Assembly (NCBI GenBank): GCA_903822205.1
Contig: CAIJOK010000106.1
Span: forward strand, 1-64,000
Direction of reading: 5' to 3'
DNA from: an uncultured beta proteobacterium
GTDB lineage: Bacteria; Pseudomonadota; Gammaproteobacteria; Burkholderiales; Burkholderiaceae_C
DNA length: 64,000 nucleotides
Positions 8,739 through 18,458 of this stretch are shown one piece after another (the first letter of the stretch is position 1; every line of letters begins with the position of its first letter). The position numbers and the translations under genes are program-made. The notes beneath the pieces were generated by a model that was given only the letters and a program-made list of their open reading frames with translations, did no database searches and was not told the origin of the DNA.

Positions 8739-8812
8739 GGCGCGATAGCAAATCGGTTATGCAGCGGATTGCAAATCCGTTCAGCCCAGTTCGACTCTGG
8801 GTCGCGCCTCCA
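8739..8812 (+). tRNA. tRNA-Cys (GCA)
   Basis: A 74-nt cloverleaf including CCA. The acceptor stem is GGCGCGA/TCGCGCC, the anticodon loop is ATTGCAAAT with anticodon GCA, and the T arm reads CCCAGTTCGACTCTGGG. A 17-bp sequence five bases after its end (8817-8833) also occurs at 3810-3826. Confidence 0.95.
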
Positions 8813-8985
8813 GTTAAAGTCATTGATTTTGTTAGATTTTTAGACTGTTTTGAAAGTCACAAATCTGTAGCAAAACCGGTAAAAAAGTTGAAATAACGGT
8901 AGCATGTCGGCTGACCACTTCCACTGGGGCGGATTGGAATAGATCCTAACTGGTGAACATTCTGGTGCACAGCGCGACGATCAAC

Positions 8986-10464
8986 ATGAACCCCTTATCC
9001 GCTCTGCATGACCCAAGCCTGCTCAAGACCCACGGCCTGATCAACGGCCAGTGGCTTGCAGGCAGCAGCCGGTTTGACGTGCAGGACCCTGCCACGGGCA
9101 TCAAGCTTGCCGATGTGGCCAACCTGGGCCCTGCGGATGCACAAGCGGCCATCGCCGCTGCCAACGCGGCCTGGCCGGCCTGGCGCACCAAGACCGCCAA
9201 AGATCGCTCCCACATTTTGCGCAAATGGTTTGACTTGCTGATGGCCCACCAGGAAGATTTGGGCCGGTTGATGACCGCTGAACAAGGCAAGCCTTTTGCT
9301 GAGGCCAAGGGCGAAGTGGCTTATGGTGCCAGCTTTGTCGAATGGTTTGCAGAAGAGGCCAAACGCATCAACGGTTTGACCTTACCCCAATTCGACAACA
9401 ACCGCCGCCTGATGGTACTGAAGCAGCCCATCGGGGTGTGCGCTGCCATCACGCCCTGGAACTTTCCTTTGGCCATGATCACCCGCAAGGTGGCACCCGC
9501 ACTGGCTGCTGGTTGCACGGTCATCGTCAAACCGTCCGAACAGACACCGCTGACCGCCTTGGCGGCTGCTGAGCTGGCGATACGCGCCGGCATGCCTGCG
9601 GGTGTGCTGAACATGCTCTGCGCCGACAACGCCAACTCGGTAGCCATTGGCAGGGTGCTGTGCGCCAGCAACGTGGTGCGCCATCTCAGCTTTACCGGAT
9701 CGACCGAAGTGGGCCGCATGCTGATGGCGCAAAGCGCACCGACGGTCAAGAAGCTGTCGCTGGAGTTGGGTGGCAACGCGCCCTTCATTGTGTTTGACGA
9801 TGCCGACATCGACAGCGCGGTTGAAGGTGCATTTGCCAGTAAATACCGCAACACGGGACAGACCTGCGTGTGTTCTAACCGCTTCTATGTGCAAGCCGGC
9901 ATCTACGACCTATTCGTTGAGAAGTTTGCCGCCAAGGTGCGCACAGCCAAGGTGGGCAACGGTTTTTCAGAAGGCATTAACCAAGGCCCATTGATCGACG
10001 AGGCAGCACTGGCCAAAGTGCAATGCCACGTTGACGACGCGTTGGCCAAGGGCGGTCGCGTATTGGTCGGAGGCAAGCGTCTGAGATCCATAGGCTCGGG
10101 CCAATTCTTTGAGCCTACCGTCGTGGTTGATGCCACATCTGACATGCTATGCGCCCGTGAAGAAACGTTTGGCCCATTTGCGCCGGTGTTCAAGTTCACG
10201 ACCGAGCAAGAGGCCATTGATGCCGCCAACAACACCGAGTTTGGTCTTGCCAGCTATTTCTATAGCCGCGACATGGGCCGTATTTACCGCGTGGCTGAGG
10301 CCCTTGAGTATGGCATGGTGGGCATCAACGTGGGCATTTTGGCCACCGAGCATGTGCCGTTTGGCGGTGTCAAGCAGTCCGGTCTGGGCCGCGAGGGATC
10401 GCATTTTGGCATGGATGACTATGTGGAGATCAAGTATCTGTGTATTGGGGATATCTTGCGATGA
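8986..10464 (+). CDS. gabD: Succinate-semialdehyde dehydrogenase
   Basis: A 492-residue aldehyde dehydrogenase of the GabD group, which oxidises succinate semialdehyde to succinate with NAD(P)+. Motifs seen: TPWNFPLAMITRK (cofactor pocket), FTGSTEVGR (Rossmann loop), LELGGNAPFIV with the general-base Glu, and GQTCVCSNRFYVQ with the catalytic Cys. The C-terminus PFGGVKQSGLGREGS is typical. ATG at 8986 was chosen because the family N-terminus (LLKTHGLINGQW) follows closely; GTG at 8953 would add 11 residues. No GABA transaminase lies next to it. Confidence 0.92.
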   Translation: MNPLSALHDPSLLKTHGLINGQWLAGSSRFDVQDPATGIKLADVANLGPADAQAAIAAANAAWPAWRTKTAKDRSHILRKWFDLLMAHQEDLGRLMTAEQGKPFAEAKGEVAYGASFVEWFAEEAKRINGLTLPQFDNNRRLMVLKQPIGVCAAITPWNFPLAMITRKVAPALAAGCTVIVKPSEQTPLTALAAAELAIRAGMPAGVLNMLCADNANSVAIGRVLCASNVVRHLSFTGSTEVGRMLMAQSAPTVKKLSLELGGNAPFIVFDDADIDSAVEGAFASKYRNTGQTCVCSNRFYVQAGIYDLFVEKFAAKVRTAKVGNGFSEGINQGPLIDEAALAKVQCHVDDALAKGGRVLVGGKRLRSIGSGQFFEPTVVVDATSDMLCAREETFGPFAPVFKFTTEQEAIDAANNTEFGLASYFYSRDMGRIYRVAEALEYGMVGINVGILATEHVPFGGVKQSGLGREGSHFGMDDYVEIKYLCIGDILR

Positions 10465-10709
10465 GCAGAATGTGGCGGATTAGAGCGTGGACAGCCACAA
10501 TAATCATCCTGTTTTTGCAGATTGATTATGTAGTATTTGACAGAACACCCCAGTTAAACGAATCAAATTCACTGGCTCTCTAATCAAACGAATTTATTGC
10601 ATTTTTTGCATCGCATTTTTCACCTAAAATTTCTGATTTTGATATCAAAACTTCAGGTTTTTCAGTTTGTAGTCAATCATTATCCCCTGCATCTGTTCAT
10701 ACCGGTTTT

Positions 10710-11348
<639 letters not shown>

Positions 11349-11470
11349 TTATACTCGATATTAACATCCAAGATCGCCTAACATGCAGTATCATTGCGCT
11401 ATAGAGCATAATTATCCAATATAAATTAAGTTAAAAATTTATTGTGTTAATTGTGTTTGTTGTGTGAATA

Positions 11471-11488
11471 CCCCCCGCAGACGGGGGG
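11471..11488 (+). other. GC-rich hairpin upstream of folC
   Basis: CCCCCCG pairs with CGGGGGG around a CAGA loop, standing out in an AT-rich intergenic stretch (about 11340-11460). It lies 38 bp before the folC start. There is no T run, so it is not a standard terminator in either direction; it may be a leader hairpin or the remains of a repeat. Confidence 0.5.
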
Positions 11489-11525
11489 CTGAATGTGACC
11501 GATTTTGCCGGACAATCCGCCCCCC

Positions 11526-12827
11526 ATGAACGTCCCTATCCGATCTTTGGCCGAATGGCTCTTGTTTTGTGAGCGCCTGCATCCACAGACCATCGACATG
11601 GGGCTTGACCGTGTCAGGCAAGTGGCTCAGCGCATGGGGCTTGCGTTTGACTGCCCTGTGTTCACCGTCGCAGGCACCAATGGCAAAGGCTCAAGCTGCG
11701 CCATGCTCGAGTCCATCTACCTGCAGGCGGGTTACCGTACCGGTGTCTATACATCGCCCCACCTGGTGCATTTTGAAGAGCGCTTGCGCCTAGACGGCGT
11801 GGCGGTTGATGCCGATGCCCTGGCGGCGGCTTTTTCACGCGTCAACCAGGCCAGACAAATGCCTGATGGGCATGGGGGGGGGGGTGGAGATGTGTCGCTC
11901 ACTTTTTTTGAGTTTTCAACCCTGGCCATCCTGGACGTGATGCAGCGGCATTGTCCCGATGTCGTGATTTTGGAGGTGGGCCTGGGTGGGCGACTCGATG
12001 CCGTCAACGTGGTGGATGCCGACTGTGCCATTTTGACCAGTATCGACATCGACCACACGGCGCTGCTGGGCGATAGCCGTGAGGCCATCGGACTTGAAAA
12101 GGCCGGCATCATGCGCGGTGGCCGGCCCGTGGTGGTCAGCGACCCCCTGCCGCCCCACAGTGTGACCGAGCACGCACGGCAGTTAGGGGCCGATTTGTGG
12201 CAAGCAGGGGTGGACTTTGTAAGCGATGGTGACGTGCAGCAGTGGCGTTGGACGGGACGAGGACGGCGTTACGGCGGCCTGGCGTATCCCGCTTTGCGCG
12301 GGGCCAACCAATTGGTGAATGCCGCAGGCGTGCTGGCGGCTCTCACGGCTTTGCGTGACCGTCTGCCTGTGTCGGCGCAGGCCGTGCGCAGCGGCTTGGC
12401 ATCTGTCCAACTACAGGGGCGTTTTCAGATCATCCCGGGTCAGCCCACACTGGTGCTGGATGTGGCGCACAACCCCCATGCGGCGGCGGCGCTGGCGGCC
12501 AACCTGGATGCGATGGGTTATTTTGCAAGAACCCATGCCGTGGTGGGGGTGATGGCCGACAAAGACTTTGACGGGATGCTACGCTTTTTAAGCCCCCTGA
12601 TCGACCGGTGGTACTTGACCGATCTGCCCACCCCCCGAGCGGCGCAGGCAGCGCACCTGATGACGGTATGGCAATCACAAAACCAGCGACACGATGCCAA
12701 GGCCCAGGCCTTTGCCAGCCCCAGTTTGGCCTTGCAATCGGCTAAAAATTCAGCAAAACCCACTGATAGAATCCTTGCGTTTGGGTCGTTTTATACTGTA
12801 GGCGCTCTCTTGCAGGGCTGTTTTTAG
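11526..12827 (+). CDS. folC: Folylpolyglutamate / dihydrofolate synthase
   Basis: A 433-residue Mur-ligase-fold enzyme that joins glutamate to dihydropteroate and folates. Motifs: FTVAGTNGKGSSCAMLE (P-loop), GVYTSPHLVHFEER, DVVILEVGLGGRLDAVN, SIDIDHTALLGD, and LDVAHNPHAA in the C-terminal domain. ATG at 11526 is preferred over a TTG at 11505. A Gly-rich loop around residue 120 (GHGGGGGD) is made by a run of G. It heads a folC-SPOR-cvpA-purF series that is usual in Burkholderiales, but accD, normally just upstream, is 43 kb away in this window. Confidence 0.94.
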   Translation: MNVPIRSLAEWLLFCERLHPQTIDMGLDRVRQVAQRMGLAFDCPVFTVAGTNGKGSSCAMLESIYLQAGYRTGVYTSPHLVHFEERLRLDGVAVDADALAAAFSRVNQARQMPDGHGGGGGDVSLTFFEFSTLAILDVMQRHCPDVVILEVGLGGRLDAVNVVDADCAILTSIDIDHTALLGDSREAIGLEKAGIMRGGRPVVVSDPLPPHSVTEHARQLGADLWQAGVDFVSDGDVQQWRWTGRGRRYGGLAYPALRGANQLVNAAGVLAALTALRDRLPVSAQAVRSGLASVQLQGRFQIIPGQPTLVLDVAHNPHAAAALAANLDAMGYFARTHAVVGVMADKDFDGMLRFLSPLIDRWYLTDLPTPRAAQAAHLMTVWQSQNQRHDAKAQAFASPSLALQSAKNSAKPTDRILAFGSFYTVGALLQGCF

Positions 12828-12926
12828 GAAGTTTCGGGCAGTTCTACACGTTTTTGCATACCACGGGCCCCTTTCTGGCTGCCTTGTCCATTCATTCCTT
12901 CTTGGTTCGTCCACACTTACCCCAGC

Positions 12927-13592
12927 ATGGCATTTTTCAAGTTTCGCCAGTCCAGCGATGCCCCCAAGAGCACAGCCCCGGCGGAAAGTGTGGAGCGAAT
13001 GCGCCAGCGCGCCATCCATCGCCTGATCGGTGCGTCTTTATTGGTGTTGCTGGGTATTTTTGGCTTTCCTCTGTTGTTTGACCGGCAACCGCGCCCGATC
13101 CTGATGGATATGCCTATCGACATTCCGGACAAAGACCGCGTGTTGCCGTTGGCCGCACCCAAGGTGTCGTCCACAACGGTTACTCCGCCCGCGTTGGCTG
13201 CGTCCACATCCACATCGGTCACCACCACCCCAGAGGCCCTCATCATCAATGAGACTGAGGAGATTCGGCCTTCCGTTTTGCGCCATGGTGACACCAAAGA
13301 AGCCGCCCTGTCGCATGAACAACCGCCCACGTTGCCGCCCGTTCCCACCACGACTGCGGGAACGCCCCGCTTTATCGTTCAAATGGGCGCTTTTGAGGGG
13401 GATGTCCAAGTGCGTGATCTTCGCCTCAAGCTCGAACGCGCAGGCTTCAAGACCTATATTCACGTGGCGGACACCAAAGACGGCAGGCGCACGCGGGTGC
13501 GCGTGGGGCCGTTTGCAGACCGGGCTGATGCAGCCCAAGCTGCCCACAAGATCAAGGCGCTCAATCTGCCTGCGATCGTGCTGACTTTGTGA
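12927..13592 (+). CDS. SPOR-domain protein (DedD-like)
   Basis: A 221-residue protein with one membrane helix (about residues 33-50, LIGASLLVLLGIFGFPLLF), a Pro/Thr/Ser-rich periplasmic linker, and a C-terminal SPOR domain (RFIVQMGAFEGDVQVRDL to the end), which binds denuded glycan strands at the division septum. The place between folC and cvpA is where DedD-type proteins occur in proteobacteria. It should help cell division; DedD identity rests on position and layout. Confidence 0.85.
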   Translation: MAFFKFRQSSDAPKSTAPAESVERMRQRAIHRLIGASLLVLLGIFGFPLLFDRQPRPILMDMPIDIPDKDRVLPLAAPKVSSTTVTPPALAASTSTSVTTTPEALIINETEEIRPSVLRHGDTKEAALSHEQPPTLPPVPTTTAGTPRFIVQMGAFEGDVQVRDLRLKLERAGFKTYIHVADTKDGRRTRVRVGPFADRADAAQAAHKIKALNLPAIVLTL

Positions 13593-13626
13593 TCTTGAAC
13601 ATGTGGCATCCCTGGCATCGCACCCG

Positions 13627-14118
13627 ATGATCTCTGCTCTGGACTGGCTATTTTTGGCGGTGTTGCTGGGGTCACTGCTATTGGGTATGTGGCGGGGACT
13701 TGTCTATGAGACTTTTTCCCTGATGGGGTGGGTAGCGGCTTTTGTACTGGCCAGGTGGTTAGCACCGGTTGCGGCACAGCATTTGCCCATGAACGGAGCC
13801 AGCGATGTGCTGCGCTACGCAGTTGGTTTTGCACTGGTGTTTGTGGCCACTCTGGTACTGGGTGGGCTGATGGCCGTTTGGCTTAAAAACATGATCCAAT
13901 CGGTCGGATTGCGGCCCGTTGACCGTGCCCTTGGGGGGGCATTTGGACTGCTGCGCGGGGTTTTTTTGCTCTTGTTAGCCACCGTGCTGGCGGCCATGAC
14001 ACCTTTCAAGTCCGACCCCCAATGGCAGCATTCCCATGGTGTGCGCCTTTCTTTTGCCCTGCTTAAAAGCATTCGCCCCATGTTGCCCCGCGACTTGGAC
14101 AGGTTGATGCCAGCCTGA
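13627..14118 (+). CDS. cvpA: CvpA family membrane protein
   Basis: About 163 residues with four hydrophobic helices (near LDWLFLAVLLGSLLLG, LMGWVAAFVLARWL, YAVGFALVFVATLVLGG and GAFGLLRGVFLLLLATVLA) and the CvpA signature RPVDRALGGAFGLLRG. CvpA is needed for colicin V production in E. coli and for envelope integrity; its biochemical role is not known. It lies just upstream of purF, the classic cvpA-purF arrangement. A GTG at 13603 would give eight more residues. Confidence 0.9.
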   Translation: MISALDWLFLAVLLGSLLLGMWRGLVYETFSLMGWVAAFVLARWLAPVAAQHLPMNGASDVLRYAVGFALVFVATLVLGGLMAVWLKNMIQSVGLRPVDRALGGAFGLLRGVFLLLLATVLAAMTPFKSDPQWQHSHGVRLSFALLKSIRPMLPRDLDRLMPA

Positions 14119-14169
14119 TTCAATCCCCGCTGTGTTACCCCCAACAGCTCCAACAAGGATGAGATAACG

Positions 14170-15642
14170 ATGTGTGGAATCGTCGGCGTGGTCAGTCATG
14201 CCTCGGTCAATCAGTTGCTTTACGATGCCTTGCTGCTTTTGCAGCATCGCGGCCAAGATGCCGCCGGCATCGTGACACAGAAAGACTGCAAGTTTTTTAT
14301 GCACAAGGCCCGTGGCATGGTGCGCGATGTTTTTCGCACCCGCAACATGCGGTCATTGCTAGGCTCGTGCGGGTTGGGTCAGGTGCGCTACCCCACGGCG
14401 GGCAGTGCTTTTAGCGACGACGAAGCCCAGCCTTTTTATGTGAACGCGCCGTTTGGCATCGTGCTGGTTCACAACGGCAACCTGACCAACACACCGGCTC
14501 TGCGATCACAGTTGTTCAGTGCGGACCATCGCCACATCAACACCGGCAGTGACTCTGAGGTTCTTCTCAACGTCCTGGCCCACGAGATCGAAGCCACCAC
14601 CCGTGGTCAGCCCCTCACGCCCCAGCATGTGTTTACGGCAGTGCAACAGGTACACCGGCGTATTCAAGGGTCTTATGCCGTGATCGCGATGATCTCTGGC
14701 CACGGGGTTTTGGCCTTTCGTGACCCCTTCGGGATCAGGCCTTTGTGCCTAGGGTATGCCGACAATACCTGGATGTTGGCCAGCGAATCCGTCGCACTTG
14801 AGGGTACCGGCCACCGATTGGAGCGCAACATCGCCCCCGGCGAGGCCGTCTGGATCGACCTGTCGGGCCACATCCATAGCCAGCAATGCGCCGCTCATCC
14901 TGTGCTGTGCCCCTGCATTTTTGAGTTTGTCTATCTGGCCCGCCCTGATTCCGTGATGGACGGCATTTCGGTCTATCAAGCACGCCTTAACCTGGGTGAG
15001 GCCCTGGCCAAGCGCGTCGTTTCGACCATTCCACCCAACGAAATCGATGTGGTCATACCCATCCCTGAGTCCAGCCGCCCCAGCGCGGCACAGGTGGCGC
15101 AGTTGCTGGGGCTGCCCTACCGTGAAGGTTTCGTCAAAAACCGCTACGTGGGTCGCACCTTTATCATGCCCGGGCAGTCGGTTCGCAAGCAGTCGGTGCG
15201 GCAAAAACTCAATGTCATTCCCAGCGAGTTCAAGGGCCGCAATGTGCTGCTGGTCGATGACTCGATCGTTCGCGGTACCACCAGCCGCGAGATCGTCCAG
15301 ATGGCGCGTGATGCCGGTGCCCACAGGGTCTATATGGCCAGCGCTGCCCCGCCGGTGCGCTACCCCAACGTCTATGGCATTGACATGCCCACCCGCCAAG
15401 AGCTGGTGGCGCACGATCGCACCTTAGCGCAGATTGCCTCCGTCATTGGCTGCGATGCGCTGATCTACCAGGATATCGAGGGCATGAAAAAAGCCATTGG
15501 GGTACTTAACAGCCAGATCACGCGTTTTGACGCATCGTGCTTTGACGGGGTGTATGTGACCGGCAACATCACGCTAGAAGACATCGTTCAACAAAACGCT
15601 CACCGCACAGGCGCGGGCAACCCTCAAGATGAGGAAGACTAA
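14170..15642 (+). CDS. purF: Amidophosphoribosyltransferase
   Basis: A 490-residue enzyme for the first step of purine synthesis, making 5-phosphoribosylamine from PRPP and glutamine. The N-terminal nucleophile Cys2 follows Met (MCGIVGVV); the glutaminase domain shows QHRGQDAAGI and LVHNGNLTN. The phosphoribosyltransferase domain has IPESSRPSAAQVA and the PRPP loop NVLLVDDSIVRGTTS. Length is normal. An ABC ATPase follows instead of metZ, the common neighbour in Burkholderiales. Confidence 0.96.
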   Translation: MCGIVGVVSHASVNQLLYDALLLLQHRGQDAAGIVTQKDCKFFMHKARGMVRDVFRTRNMRSLLGSCGLGQVRYPTAGSAFSDDEAQPFYVNAPFGIVLVHNGNLTNTPALRSQLFSADHRHINTGSDSEVLLNVLAHEIEATTRGQPLTPQHVFTAVQQVHRRIQGSYAVIAMISGHGVLAFRDPFGIRPLCLGYADNTWMLASESVALEGTGHRLERNIAPGEAVWIDLSGHIHSQQCAAHPVLCPCIFEFVYLARPDSVMDGISVYQARLNLGEALAKRVVSTIPPNEIDVVIPIPESSRPSAAQVAQLLGLPYREGFVKNRYVGRTFIMPGQSVRKQSVRQKLNVIPSEFKGRNVLLVDDSIVRGTTSREIVQMARDAGAHRVYMASAAPPVRYPNVYGIDMPTRQELVAHDRTLAQIASVIGCDALIYQDIEGMKKAIGVLNSQITRFDASCFDGVYVTGNITLEDIVQQNAHRTGAGNPQDEED

Positions 15643-15750
15643 CCCTGTCTGCCGTGGCCTTGTGTCTGCGGCCCATCATTGCATCTTTCTATCATTGCTT
15701 TGTATCCTTTCTGACCCCACGTTTTCTGACCCTCTTTTCTGGACACCCTT

Positions 15751-16506
15751 ATGACTGACGGCAGCGTTTCTCCCATCATCGCTTTCAGGCAGGTCAATCT
15801 CTGGTCTGACACCCACGGGCATGTGCTGCGCGACATCGACCTTGTGGTAGCCAAGGGTGAGCGCATCGTGATCCTCGGGCCAGCAGGGTCTGGCAAATCC
15901 ACCCTGATCCGCTGCATCAACCGTCTGGCAGAGCACCAGCAGGGCCAACTGACCGTCTGTGGCATTGAACTGGGCAACGATGCCAAAATGACCCGACTGG
16001 TGCGCCAGCAGGTTGGCATGGTGTTTAGACAGATCAACTTGTTTGGGCACTTGCGTGTGCTTGAAAACCTGACACTGGCACCGGCCTGGGTTCGCAAAAT
16101 GCCCAAAAAAGAGGCTGAGGAACGGGCGATGCAACAGCTCGATCGCGTTCACCTGACGGATGTGGCTCACTGCTACCCGGGGCAGCTTTCGGGCGGCGAA
16201 CAGCAGCGTGCCGCCATTGCCCGCGCCCTGTGTCTAAACCCCCAGGTTTTGCTGCTGGACGACCCCACCGGCGCACTGGCCCCTGACATGGTCAAAGAGG
16301 TGCTGGATGTGATGATCGGTCTGGCCAGCGATGGCTTGACCCTGCTGTGTGTCACCCACGAGATGGGATTTGCCAAGGCTGTCGCCGACCGCGTGGTTTT
16401 GATGGATCAAGGACAGATCGTCGAACAAAACAACCCGCATGACTTTTTTGACCATCCCAAAAACAAACGCAGCAAAGAATTCTTGTCCAAAATGGTTGGG
16501 AATTAA
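15751..16506 (+). CDS. Orphan amino-acid-type ABC ATPase with altered catalytic motifs
   Basis: A 251-residue ATPase closest to GlnQ/GltL-type polar amino acid importers. Walker A (GPAGSGKSTLIRC) and the H loop (VTHEMGFAK) are normal. Three other sites differ from the family: the Q loop reads GMVFRQINLF where GMVFQQFNLF is usual, the residue after Walker B is Asp (LLLDDPTGAL) rather than the catalytic Glu, and the D loop is GALAPD rather than SALDPE. The signature is LSGGEQQR. No permease or binding-protein gene is next to it. It may be a slow or regulatory ATPase, serve a transporter encoded elsewhere, or be drifting. It sits between purF and a ROK kinase. Confidence 0.8.
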   Translation: MTDGSVSPIIAFRQVNLWSDTHGHVLRDIDLVVAKGERIVILGPAGSGKSTLIRCINRLAEHQQGQLTVCGIELGNDAKMTRLVRQQVGMVFRQINLFGHLRVLENLTLAPAWVRKMPKKEAEERAMQQLDRVHLTDVAHCYPGQLSGGEQQRAAIARALCLNPQVLLLDDPTGALAPDMVKEVLDVMIGLASDGLTLLCVTHEMGFAKAVADRVVLMDQGQIVEQNNPHDFFDHPKNKRSKEFLSKMVGN

Positions 16507-16681
16507 CCCTTAGATACTTTGTCGTAGTTATTTGTTATTGTTTGTTTGTTTGTTTATTATTTATGTAAGCAGAGTAAATCAATGGCTTGCATCTAAAAGT
16601 AACTGTGTCGCTGATTGCGTCGCCGATAGGTGGGTTTTTATAGACATCTTCTCATTGTTATTGTTATTGACTTTGATTATT

Positions 16682-17674
16682 ATGACCGTTCAAGCTATAT
16701 TCGATACTTTTTGTTTGCCAGAAGGCAGTTCGCCCGTAGCCTGTGTGGATGTGGGGGGGTCCAAAGTGGCCGTGAATGTGGCCGATGACCGTGGCATTCG
16801 CGGCACTGTGGTCGAGCCTACCGCCACTTCGGGTGAAAACCGCGCCCTGGCCGATCAGATCATCCGGTTGATTGGCCAAAGCTGTGATCGTGCAGGTGTG
16901 GCGCTGTCAGACATCGCGCAGGTGGGGGTGTCGTCTTGCGGACCGTTTGTGCTGCGAGACGGCTTGGTTGAACTGGCCGCTCCCAACTTGTGCGGTGGCC
17001 TGGCGGGTGTCGCTCGGGGCCTGCCCAACCATTGGCAAACTGCCCTGCTTGAGGCCCCACTACGCGACCAATTTGCCTGCGTCAGGGTCGAAAACGACGG
17101 CATCGGTGCGCTGGAGGCCGAGCGCCGCTGGGGTGCCCTGCAAACAGACGGCCAGCCCCTGGCCAACTGCGCTTATGTGACGTGGAGCACCGGCATCGGC
17201 ACCGGCCTGTGCGTGGATGGGCGGGTTTTGCGTGGCAAAAACGGCAATGCCGGCCACGCAGGGCATTTGTTTGTCAGCACCCATAGCGACGCGCTGTGTG
17301 GCTGCGGCAACTTGGGCGACGTGGAGGGTCTGACGGGCGGCAATGCCATCGCAAGGCGCTTTGCGGCGCAGGGCTACGCGGATGCTGCGATGCTTTTTGA
17401 CGCAGTCTATGCGGGCGACACCCACGCCATTGCCATCGTCGACGGCCTGTGCGAGGTGCTGGGGCGGATGCTCTACAACCTGATCGTGACCCTGGACTTG
17501 ACCCGCATCAGCCTGGGCGGCAGCGTGTATTGGCATCATCGCGACTACCTGCTGATGCGCCTGCGTTCGGTCATTCACGGCAAGTTGCGTGCGCTAACCG
17601 ATGGGTGTGAACTGGTCAGTGCCGGACTGGGTGAACGTGTGGGTGACCTGGGTGCGCTGGCACTGGTGGTGTGA
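16682..17674 (+). CDS. ROK family sugar kinase-like protein
   Basis: About 330 residues with the ROK/actin-fold ATP site CVDVGGSKVAV, the catalytic-base region RVENDGIGALEAERRWG, WSTGIGTGLCVDGRVLRG and GNAGHAGHLF. The zinc-binding ROK motif CxCGxxGCxE is altered: CGCGNLGDVEGLTGG has Asp at the third Cys. The reaction is probably ATP-dependent phosphorylation of a hexose or N-acetylhexosamine, but the substrate cannot be read from sequence. ATG at 16682 was chosen; the frame is open 150 bases further upstream through an AT-rich, T-rich stretch (TTTG repeats, 16538-16560) that looks non-coding. Confidence 0.78.
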   Translation: MTVQAIFDTFCLPEGSSPVACVDVGGSKVAVNVADDRGIRGTVVEPTATSGENRALADQIIRLIGQSCDRAGVALSDIAQVGVSSCGPFVLRDGLVELAAPNLCGGLAGVARGLPNHWQTALLEAPLRDQFACVRVENDGIGALEAERRWGALQTDGQPLANCAYVTWSTGIGTGLCVDGRVLRGKNGNAGHAGHLFVSTHSDALCGCGNLGDVEGLTGGNAIARRFAAQGYADAAMLFDAVYAGDTHAIAIVDGLCEVLGRMLYNLIVTLDLTRISLGGSVYWHHRDYLLMRLRSVIHGKLRALTDGCELVSAGLGERVGDLGALALVV

Positions 17675-17695
17675 CAGGTACCGTCTAGGCCCTTT

Positions 17696-18454
17696 GTGTC
17701 ATCGGTCTTGCGCCAACGGCCCTTGGCCTGGCTGGTGTCAGGTCAGGCCTTTCCGCCGGTGACACGGGCCAGGGGCCAGGACACCGATGCCCCCGGACTG
17801 CTGTGTGCGGGCGCAGACCTGGGGGTTGATACCCTGCTGCGCGCCTATCGGCACGGCATCTTTCCGTGGTATGGACGCGGGCAGCCTATTTTGTGGTGGA
17901 GTCCTGACCCCCGCATGGTGCTGGACGTGGCTCAGTTCAGGCTGCACCCGTCGCTGCTGAAAACCCTGAAAAAATTCAGCCGGTTGCCAACCTGTCAGAT
18001 CAGGGTGGACACGGCTTTTGCTGAGGTGATGACGGCGTGTGCCAACAGCCCCAGACAGGGACAGTTTGACACCTGGATATTGCCCGAGATGATCGAGGCC
18101 TACATCGCCCTGCACCGTGCGGGTTATGCCCACAGCGTAGAGACCTGGATCGACGGCCAACTGGCGGGCGGACTGTATTGCGTTGGCATAGGAAGGGCCG
18201 TGTTTGGTGAGTCGATGTTTCACCACGTGACCGATGGGTCCAAAATTGCGCTGGCGGCGCTGATCTGTCTGTGCCGTCAATGTCACGTTTTACGGGTGGA
18301 TTGCCAGCAAAACACCCGTCACTTGCAGTCGATGGGTGCCTGTGAGGTGTCACGTGCCAGCTTTGTGGGGCAGTTGCCCGGGTTGGTGCAGCAGACACCA
18401 CCGGTGTGGCAATTTGGCCCCGAATATTGGGGTCATCTGTGGCGTGTTGATTGA
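17696..18454 (+). CDS. aat: Leucyl/phenylalanyl-tRNA-protein transferase
   Basis: A 252-residue enzyme that adds Leu or Phe to N-terminal Lys or Arg of proteins, marking them for ClpS/ClpAP (N-degron pathway). Signatures: LLRAYRHGIFPWYGRGQPILWWSPDPRMVL, YAHSVETWIDGQLAGGLYCVGIGRAVFGESMF and DGSKIALAAL. The start is GTG at 17696; no ATG lies near. It ends 4 bp before the end of the converging ABC ATPase gene. Confidence 0.94.
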   Translation: MSSVLRQRPLAWLVSGQAFPPVTRARGQDTDAPGLLCAGADLGVDTLLRAYRHGIFPWYGRGQPILWWSPDPRMVLDVAQFRLHPSLLKTLKKFSRLPTCQIRVDTAFAEVMTACANSPRQGQFDTWILPEMIEAYIALHRAGYAHSVETWIDGQLAGGLYCVGIGRAVFGESMFHHVTDGSKIALAALICLCRQCHVLRVDCQQNTRHLQSMGACEVSRASFVGQLPGLVQQTPPVWQFGPEYWGHLWRVD

Positions 18455-18458
18455 CGGA

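Noticed and set aside
16532..16681. N-terminal extension of the ROK kinase through hydrophobic codons
   Set aside because: The stretch is T-rich with TTTG repeats, and the ROK domain starts normally after the ATG at 16682.
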